Source of the DNA: CALOBA01 sp942491465
GTDB taxonomy: Bacteria; Pseudomonadota; Gammaproteobacteria; Chromatiales; Chromatiaceae
Length of the DNA: 64,000 nucleotides
Assembly (NCBI GenBank): GCA_942491465.1
Contig: CALOBA010000044.1
Span: 19,308 to 83,307 of the forward strand
Reading direction: 5' to 3'
Position 1 is the first letter of the stretch. The number at the start of each line of letters is the position of its first letter. This document shows, piece by piece, positions 57,831 through 64,000 of the stretch. The notes below the pieces were generated by a model. The model was not told the DNA's origin and ran no database searches. It worked only from the letters and a program-made list of their open reading frames with translations. Position numbers and translations under genes: made by a program.

Positions 57831-59285
57831 GTGAGCGAAGAGATACTGATCAATATTACCCCCCCCGAGACGCGTGTCGCGGTGGTCGAGAACGGCGTTG
57901 CCCAAGAGATCATCATCGAGCGCTCTCAGCGCTGCGGCCTGGTGGGGAACATCTACCGCGGTCGCGTCTGCCGGGTGCTGCCCGGCATGCAGGCGGCCTT
58001 CATCGACGTCGGGCTGGAGCGCGCCGCCTTCCTGCATGCCTCGGACATCACCACGCCGGACGGGGCGCCGCGCACGGAGCAGATCAACGAACTGGTCCAC
58101 GACGGCGACCGCATCATCGTGCAGGTGGTCAAGGACCCGCTGGGGTCCAAAGGGGCGCGGCTGACCACCAACATCTCCATCGCCTCGCGCTACCTGGTGT
58201 TCATGCCCAACCTCGGCAACACCGGTGTATCGCAGAAGATCGAGGGCGAGGACGAGCGCAGACGCCTGCGCGAGATCCTGCAGTGCTATGTGGACGAGCA
58301 CGAGGGGGTCGGCGGCTACATCGCCCGCACCGCCGCCGAGGCCATCAAGGATGAGGCCCTGTGCCGCGACATGGCCTTCCTGGCCAAGCTCTGGCGCGGC
58401 ATCCGCGAGCGCTGCGACGCCAGCTCCGAGGTCGGCCTGGTCCACGACGACCTGCCGCTGGCCCTGCGCGCCCTGCGCGACCTGGTCACGCCGGAGGTGG
58501 AGCGGGTGCGCATCGACTCCCGCGCCTCGTTCGAGAAGGCGCGCCCGTTTGCGCTCAAGTACATCCCCGAGATCGCCGATCGCATCGAATACTACGGCGG
58601 CGAGCGCCCGTTGTTCGACCTCTACGGGGTCGAGGACGAGATCCAGAAGGCGCTGTCGCGCAAGGTCCAGCTCAAGTCCGGCGGCCATCTGGTCATCGAC
58701 CAGACCGAGGCCATGACCACCATCGACGTCAACACCGGCGCCTTCGTCGGCCATCGCAACCTAGAGGAGACCATCTTCAAGACCAACCTGGAGGCGGCCC
58801 AGGCGATCTGCCGGCAGCTGCGGCTGCGCAATCTCGGCGGCATCATCATCATCGACTTCATCGATATGACCGACGACGAGCACAAGCGCCAGGTGCTGCG
58901 CATGCTCGAGAAGTGCCTCGCCCGGGACCACGCCAAGACCCACATCTCCGAGGTCTCCGCCCTCGGGCTGGTGGAGATGACCCGCAAGCGCACCCGCGAG
59001 TCCCTGGAGCATGTGCTCTGCGAGCCCTGCCCCTGCTGCGGCGGCCGCGGCTCGATGAAGACCGCCGAGAGCACCTGCTACGAGATCTTCCGCGAGCTGC
59101 TGCGCGAGTCGCGCCAGTTCGAGGTGGAGACGCTGCTGGTGCTCGCCTCCCAAGAGGTCGTCGACCTGCTTCTCGATGAGGAATCCGGCCACCTGGCGGA
59201 GCTGGAAGAGTTCATCGGCAAGCCGATCAAGCTCCAGCCCGAGGTGCTCTACACCCAGGAGCAGTACGACGTCGTGCTGGTGTAG
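57831..59285 (+). CDS. rng: ribonuclease G
   Basis: A 484-residue RNase E/G family endonuclease that matures 16S rRNA 5' ends. It begins at GTG 57831 (SEEILINITPPETRVAVVENG) with GAGGG upstream. The S1 domain is in the first 120 residues (GNIYRGRVCRVLPGMQAAFIDVG). The catalytic Asp pair is in TTIDVNTGAFVG and IIIIDFIDM, and the zinc link is the CEPCPCCGG segment. The length lacks the RNase E C-terminal scaffold. It is followed by yhdP. Confidence 0.96.
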   Translation: MSEEILINITPPETRVAVVENGVAQEIIIERSQRCGLVGNIYRGRVCRVLPGMQAAFIDVGLERAAFLHASDITTPDGAPRTEQINELVHDGDRIIVQVVKDPLGSKGARLTTNISIASRYLVFMPNLGNTGVSQKIEGEDERRRLREILQCYVDEHEGVGGYIARTAAEAIKDEALCRDMAFLAKLWRGIRERCDASSEVGLVHDDLPLALRALRDLVTPEVERVRIDSRASFEKARPFALKYIPEIADRIEYYGGERPLFDLYGVEDEIQKALSRKVQLKSGGHLVIDQTEAMTTIDVNTGAFVGHRNLEETIFKTNLEAAQAICRQLRLRNLGGIIIIDFIDMTDDEHKRQVLRMLEKCLARDHAKTHISEVSALGLVEMTRKRTRESLEHVLCEPCPCCGGRGSMKTAESTCYEIFRELLRESRQFEVETLLVLASQEVVDLLLDEESGHLAELEEFIGKPIKLQPEVLYTQEQYDVVLV

Positions 59286-59328
59286 GACGGGTGCGCCGGA
59301 TCCTGCTGGCCCGATAACGCGAACGACG

Positions 59329-62300
59329 ATGACGACCCTATCCGGCGGGTCGACGGCGCCGCTGCGGCGCCGCGCCCTGCTCCGCGGCCGCCTGCTGACC
59401 ACCGGGGCCGTGCTGGTTCTGCTGCTGTCCTTCCTGCTGCTGGGCCTGCGCCTGGCGCTGCCCTATGCCGACGGGCTGCGCGACGCCGTCGCCGCCAGCG
59501 TCGGCGAAAAGCTCGACGCGGACGTGCATGTGGGCTCGCTGGCGCTGGAGCTGCACGGCTGGAGCCCGCGACTGACCCTGCGCGACGTCACCCTGGATCA
59601 CCGCCATCTGGGCCAACGTCAGCTCGACTTCGCCGCCCTGCGTATTTCCCTGGCACCGCTGGCCAGTCTGCGGGCACTGCGACCGCGGATCACCGGCCTG
59701 ACCCTGGTCGGCGCAACGCTGGAGCTTACGCGGGGGCTCGACGGGCGCCTGCGCATCAGCGGTCTCGGCAGCCTGGGCCGGGGCGGCGACCCGGGTGCCT
59801 TGGGATTTTTTCTGCGCGAGGGCCGCTTCGGGCTCGCCGACAGCCGGCTCTACTGGACCGACCTCCACGGCGGGCGACCGACGCTGGAGCTGGATATCCA
59901 GCACCTGATCCTGAGCAACGCCCAGCGCGACCATGGGCTGCGCCTACAGGCAACCGTAGCCGGCGACGCCGCGAGCCAAGTGGCGGTCATGGCAAGGCTC
60001 AGCGGCCCCGCCGGGGCGCCGAGGGAATGGTCCGGTCGCGCCTACGTGCACTGGCAGGGCAGCGACCTCGACCACCTGCTGCGCAACCAGGTCCCGGCCG
60101 ATCTGCGCATCGGGTCGGACAGCTTCGACGTCGAGAGCTGGATTCGGCTGACGGCCGGCCGTCCCGAGCGCATGGTCGGTCGCCTGGCCGCCTCCCGACT
60201 GACCCTGACCCGCGATGCCGAGGCCAGCCGATCGATGGTCATCGGCGACCTGTCGACACGGATGCGCTGGCGCCCGGACGCCAACGGCTGGACCGGCCAG
60301 TTGGCCGCGCTGCGCATCGATGGCGGCAGGATCGGCAGCATCGAGACCGATATCCTCATCGGCATCCATGGCGAGCCGGACCCGACCGGCGACGGCAATG
60401 GGCAGAGACTGCTGCTGGCCGTCGAGAGCCTGCCGCTGGACCTCCTCCGCCCCGTCGCCGCCCTGTTCACCGACCTGCTGCCCGCCGAGTTGACGCCCCT
60501 GCTCGACACCCCCATCGCCGGCACCGCCCACCGCCTCAAGGCGCGGCTTCCTCTGGGCACCGATGCGCCGCAATGGCGCCTGAGCGGGCAAATCCAGGGC
60601 CTGGGGCACCCCGGCGGCGGGCCGATCCCCCGGCTCAGCGGTCTCGGTCTGAGCCTGGATCTAACCCCATCGAAGGGCCGCGTCCGGCTGCACAGCACCG
60701 ACGCCCTGATCGACCTGCGCCCCCGCCTCGCGGCCCCGACGCGTTTCACCCGCCTGGACGGCACCATCCACTGGCAGCGGATGCCCGGCGGCTCCTATGC
60801 CATCCGCGCCCCGGCCCTGCGCGCAGAGACCGCCGACGTGGCCACCCGCAGCCGGCTCAAGCTCTGCGTGCATCCATCCGGTGGCGGCACCTTCGTGGAC
60901 CTGGTAAGCCACCTCGGTCCGGCCGCTGTGGCCAATATCGGCGCTTACCTGCCGGTGGGCAATATGCACCCGCGCCTGGTCGCGTGGCTCAACCGGGCGC
61001 TGATCGGCGGCCAGCTCACCGGGGGCACGATCATCCTGCGCGGCCCGCTGGCACAGTTCCCGTTCGACGACCAGCAGGGCCGCTTCCTGATCGCGCTGAA
61101 CGTCCGCGACGGCGTGCTCGACTATCAGCCCGCCAAGGCCGGCGAGGCATTCGGCTGGCCGCCGCTGCGCCAAGTCGCCGCCGAGCTGCGGTTCCTGAAC
61201 CGGAGCATGGAGATCGACCTGCACTCGGCACGGATGCTCGGCGCCGACATCGACGCCGGCCAGGCCCGCCTGGCGGATCTTTGGAATCCGCGCCATCTGC
61301 TGATCGAAGCCGGCGGCAATGGCCCGATGACCGACGGGCTGCGTATCCTCGACGAGACACCGCTGTCGCGTCAGCTCGGTGGCATCGCCCGCGCCTTCAG
61401 CGCCGACGGTGAGTTCCGGCTCGACCTGACACTGGGCGTGCCGCTGACCCGCGGCCTGCCGTTCGACTATGCCGGCACACTGCATTGGCAGCCCGAGCAG
61501 CGCGCCGTCCTCGCCCTCAACGATACCGATCTGCGCCTGACCGCAATCGACGGCAGCCTGCACTTCGACAACAGCGGCGTCGCGGCCGAGGGCATACAGG
61601 GGCGCATCGACGGCCAGCCCACCCGCATCGATGTCCAGACCATCGCCGGCCAAGGCAACGCCTCCGCGCTGACCCGCACCCGCCTGGACGGTCATGCCGG
61701 CGTCGACGACCTCGACCGGCACCTGCCGAGCCCGCTCTGGACCTTGGCCAAGGGCGCCTTTGACTGGTCGCTGACCATCGACCTGGACAACAACCAAATC
61801 GGCACCCCCAATCCCGCACAAGACCTGCGCCTGCGCTCAGACCTTAGGGGGCTGACCCTATCGCTTCCGCCGCCCCTCGGCAAAGACCCCGCGACGGCGT
61901 TGAGTCTCAGCCTCGATGGGCGGCTGCAAGCGCGCAAGCCACTGATCCTGAGCGTTCGGCTCGGTCAGCTCGGCGCCCGCCTCGGCCTGGAGCCCGGCGA
62001 CCGCGGACTGCGCCTGACCCGGCTCGCCGTCGACCCCGACGGCCCGTCGCCGCCCCTGCCCGAGCGCCCCGGCATCCTGGTCGACGGACGCCTGTCGCGA
62101 CTCGACGTCGACCCTTGGCTGCGCTGGTGGGAGGCCAACGCCGAACGGCTCGCCGGGCCGACCAAACCCGGCCCATCGAGCCTGAGGCTGCTGCCGTCGC
62201 GGCTGCAGATCGCCCGCCTGCGCTTCAGCGCGCTGCGACTCACCGATGCCCAGGTCCGCTTCGCCCGCGACGACGATCGGCTGCGCATCGGCTTCGACGG

Positions 62301-63402
62301 TGCCGAGGCCGACGGGGCGCTGCTCCTCCCCGGTCGCGACGAGGATGCCCCGCTGCGGATCAGCCTCGGGCGGGTCGCCCTCGACCGGCTGCTTGCCGAC
62401 GACGGCACCGAGCCCGCGGACGACAACCAGCAGCGCCCGCCGCCACAGGGCGACGACCCGCGGCGCATGGGCGCCGTAGATCTGAGCGTCGATGCGCTGC
62501 AATGGCGCGATGCGCAGCTCGGTCGGCTGCAGGCGTCGCTGCGCCCCGAAAACGACGGCATCGCGCTGCGTGACCTGCGCTTGACCGGCGACCTGCTCAA
62601 CCTGGAAGCAACCGGCAGCTGGCGCATCGACGGCACCGAGCAGCAGCTGACCCGTCTCGATCTGAGCGCCGAGACGGACAACCTCGGTAGCGTCCTGAAC
62701 GCCACCGGGCTCTCTCCTGGCCTGCAGCGCGCCCCCGGCACCGTCAAGTTCGGCGCGCGCTGGCCGGGTGCACCGGGGAATCTGAACCTGGCGCGGGTGC
62801 TCGGCAAGCTGCAGGCCGACCTCGGCGCCGGCCAGCTCACCGAGGTCGACCCCGGCGTCGGTCGCATCCTGGGCGTCATGAACCTCTCGGCCATCGGCCG
62901 GCGGCTGGCGCTGGACTTCAGCGACGTCACCGACGACGGCCTCGCCTTCGACAGCATCGACGGCCGCATCAGCCTCGGCGGCGGCCAGGCCCGCATCGGC
63001 CGTTTCGAGATCACCGGTCCCACCGCCGATATCCGCATCAGCGGCAGCGCCGACCTCGCCCGCGACACCCTCGATCAGACCGTGCACGTGACCCCGAAGC
63101 TCGGCTCCGGCGTCGCCCTGGCCAGCGCCGTCGCCGGTGGCCCGCTGGTGGGCGCGGCGGTGTTTCTCGCCGACAAGGCCACCGGCGGCGCCGTCGACCG
63201 CATCGGCAGCTACGAATACCGCGTCACCGGCCCCTGGGCCAAGCCCGAGATCCGCCGCATCGGCATCACCGACAACCTCAGCCCCAAGCCCCCCCTCGAC
63301 AACGGCGCAGCGCCGGCCGACGCCACGCGCCCCAGCCCGCCGGCGCGCCCCCCCACATCGACCCGCCCCGACGACGGCAACCCGTTCCTCGAAGGATTCT
63401 GA
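59329..63402 (+). CDS. yhdP: YhdP-family AsmA-like phospholipid transport protein
   Basis: A 1357-residue protein with an N-terminal membrane anchor (LLTTGAVLVLLLSFLLLGLRLAL), an AsmA-like N-domain and a long beta-groove built of repeated beta strands, ending with the DUF3971/AsmA C-terminal region (LAMVTPKLGSG-like, NPFLEGF at the end). YhdP, TamB and YdbH form bridges carrying phospholipids to the outer membrane. Residues such as GFDYAGTLHWQ and LDYQPAKAGEAFGWPPLRQVAAEL match the YhdP subgroup found after rng. ATG 59329 is 44 bases after the rng stop. Confidence 0.93.
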   Translation: MTTLSGGSTAPLRRRALLRGRLLTTGAVLVLLLSFLLLGLRLALPYADGLRDAVAASVGEKLDADVHVGSLALELHGWSPRLTLRDVTLDHRHLGQRQLDFAALRISLAPLASLRALRPRITGLTLVGATLELTRGLDGRLRISGLGSLGRGGDPGALGFFLREGRFGLADSRLYWTDLHGGRPTLELDIQHLILSNAQRDHGLRLQATVAGDAASQVAVMARLSGPAGAPREWSGRAYVHWQGSDLDHLLRNQVPADLRIGSDSFDVESWIRLTAGRPERMVGRLAASRLTLTRDAEASRSMVIGDLSTRMRWRPDANGWTGQLAALRIDGGRIGSIETDILIGIHGEPDPTGDGNGQRLLLAVESLPLDLLRPVAALFTDLLPAELTPLLDTPIAGTAHRLKARLPLGTDAPQWRLSGQIQGLGHPGGGPIPRLSGLGLSLDLTPSKGRVRLHSTDALIDLRPRLAAPTRFTRLDGTIHWQRMPGGSYAIRAPALRAETADVATRSRLKLCVHPSGGGTFVDLVSHLGPAAVANIGAYLPVGNMHPRLVAWLNRALIGGQLTGGTIILRGPLAQFPFDDQQGRFLIALNVRDGVLDYQPAKAGEAFGWPPLRQVAAELRFLNRSMEIDLHSARMLGADIDAGQARLADLWNPRHLLIEAGGNGPMTDGLRILDETPLSRQLGGIARAFSADGEFRLDLTLGVPLTRGLPFDYAGTLHWQPEQRAVLALNDTDLRLTAIDGSLHFDNSGVAAEGIQGRIDGQPTRIDVQTIAGQGNASALTRTRLDGHAGVDDLDRHLPSPLWTLAKGAFDWSLTIDLDNNQIGTPNPAQDLRLRSDLRGLTLSLPPPLGKDPATALSLSLDGRLQARKPLILSVRLGQLGARLGLEPGDRGLRLTRLAVDPDGPSPPLPERPGILVDGRLSRLDVDPWLRWWEANAERLAGPTKPGPSSLRLLPSRLQIARLRFSALRLTDAQVRFARDDDRLRIGFDGAEADGALLLPGRDEDAPLRISLGRVALDRLLADDGTEPADDNQQRPPPQGDDPRRMGAVDLSVDALQWRDAQLGRLQASLRPENDGIALRDLRLTGDLLNLEATGSWRIDGTEQQLTRLDLSAETDNLGSVLNATGLSPGLQRAPGTVKFGARWPGAPGNLNLARVLGKLQADLGAGQLTEVDPGVGRILGVMNLSAIGRRLALDFSDVTDDGLAFDSIDGRISLGGGQARIGRFEITGPTADIRISGSADLARDTLDQTVHVTPKLGSGVALASAVAGGPLVGAAVFLADKATGGAVDRIGSYEYRVTGPWAKPEIRRIGITDNLSPKPPLDNGAAPADATRPSPPARPPTSTRPDDGNPFLEGF

Positions 63403-63505
63403 ACCTGAATGGCTGCCTGCGGGCGACATTATCTGGCCTTCTCCTCCACACATTGAAGGTGCTTACGGAGGCGCCACCATCCCATCGTTGGATACACAAT
63501 GATCA

Positions 63506-64000
63506 CCTTCGTGCCGCCGCTGAACTGACACCGCAGGCCCTCGCCGCCATCACCGACCAGGTGCGCATCCGGGGGCGGCAACGGTTTGCCCGCAGCGGGC
63601 TGATCGAGCGTGATGACGTGCGCGAGATGCGAGCCCTCAGAGCCCCACCCAGCCCAACAGCGGTTTCTCGCTCGACGCCGCGGTGCGCGTGGGCGCGCAG
63701 GATCGCGCCGGCCCCTTTTCGGAACAGGCAGCGGCTGCTGCGCCACGAGCGCCCGCCCAACCTTCGCGCTCGAACGTCTGGAACTGCTCGACGCCGAGCG
63801 CGTCATCTACCGCTTGCCCGCCTGTTCAGACATTGGACAACGAGACGGCACCACGGCGCTGACGCTCACCCCACTGGAACTGATCGACCATCTCGCGGCA
63901 CGCATCCCGCCGCCCCGGCGCCATCGCCATCGCGGCGCTTTCGCGCCGAATGCGCCGCTGCGTGGCGCTGCCATCGCCTTCGGGCGTGAGGTGGCGGACG
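63506..64000 (+). pseudogene. decayed IS91-family transposase, running off the window end
   Basis: Fragments of the IS91-type (Y2/Transposase_32) protein are seen in all three frames. The first is TPQALAAITDQVRIRGRQRFARSGLIERDDVREM (split here as TPQALAAITDQV and SGLIERDDVREM). The second is FSLDAAVRVGAQDRAG from 63662. The third is FALERLELLDAERVIYRLP from 63763 and LTPLELIDHLAARIPPPRRH, to the window end. Two frame shifts break it. The N-terminal HUH/Tyr region and the end are absent or outside the window. Confidence 0.7.

Overview
The window is about 64 kb of GC-rich, gene-dense chromosome from a gammaproteobacterium, most likely a purple sulfur bacterium (Chromatiales/Chromatiaceae). The pointers are a dissimilatory-type ATP sulfurylase (sat), a HupK-like hydrogenase-assembly protein, several small families typical of that order, and housekeeping genes of gammaproteobacterial type (priA, ssb, gltX, glnS, waaA, rlmH, maf, rng, yhdP). 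The genus cannot be fixed from the sequence alone.

Layout. 1-5.1 kb: end of a MoxR-type ATPase, an ATP-grasp-like protein, a HupK-like protein and priA on the minus strand. 5.2-16.9 kb: HNH endonuclease, fructosamine-kinase-like protein, sixA, lipoprotein, SPOR protein, SDR, MlaE-type permease, an orphan TagH-like FHA protein, ssb, rfbD-like reductase and gltX. 16.9-25.2 kb: a composite repeat, YcbK-like protein, lytic transglycosylase, glycosyltransferase, DUF1631 protein, sat (with a 166-bp mobile-looking element just upstream), a second repeat and a MaoC-like protein. 25.4-36 kb: glnS, followed by an accessory, more AT-rich, mostly minus-strand island. The island has a lasso-peptide-like cassette (PqqD-like protein, HprK-like kinase, a very short candidate precursor, and an Asn-synthetase-like cyclase lacking the glutaminase Cys), a secreted PEP-CTERM-like protein, a second Asn-synthetase-like gene, a glycosyltransferase and a frameshifted capA. 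36.2-40.8 kb: ExeA/GspA, a third repeat, GspB and a CapK-like adenylate-forming enzyme. 41.0-43.9 kb: a compact operon encoding a secreted SnoaL-like protein, a Tat-leader peptide carrying four W-(I/V)-N-R motifs, a stand-alone Cys-rich SPASM-like protein and a radical SAM/SPASM maturase. This is a strong candidate for a cyclophane-type RiPP system. 44-48.5 kb: cation efflux protein, then aspartoacylase-like protein, an rimK remnant, a retropepsin-like protease, a lipoprotein and a WYL regulator. 48.7-57.6 kb: glycosyltransferase, acetylene-hydratase-like Mo/W enzyme, phosphatase, waaA, isochorismatase-like, rhodanese, Pcm-like methyltransferase, rlmH and maf. 57.8-64 kb: rng, yhdP and a decayed IS91-type transposase running off the end.

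The most notable points are the two RiPP-like clusters, a family of roughly 100-bp inverted-repeat elements present in three copies (two of them forming the stop codon of the gene before), a 166-bp element with perfect 20-bp terminal inverted repeats, and several damaged genes. The damaged genes are glnS with three frame slips that cancel, rimK reduced to 19 codons, capA with one frameshift, an Asn synthetase whose 3' end is scrambled by G-runs, and the transposase. Some of this damage may be sequencing or assembly error rather than biology, as noted entry by entry. No tRNA, rRNA or CRISPR array was recognised.
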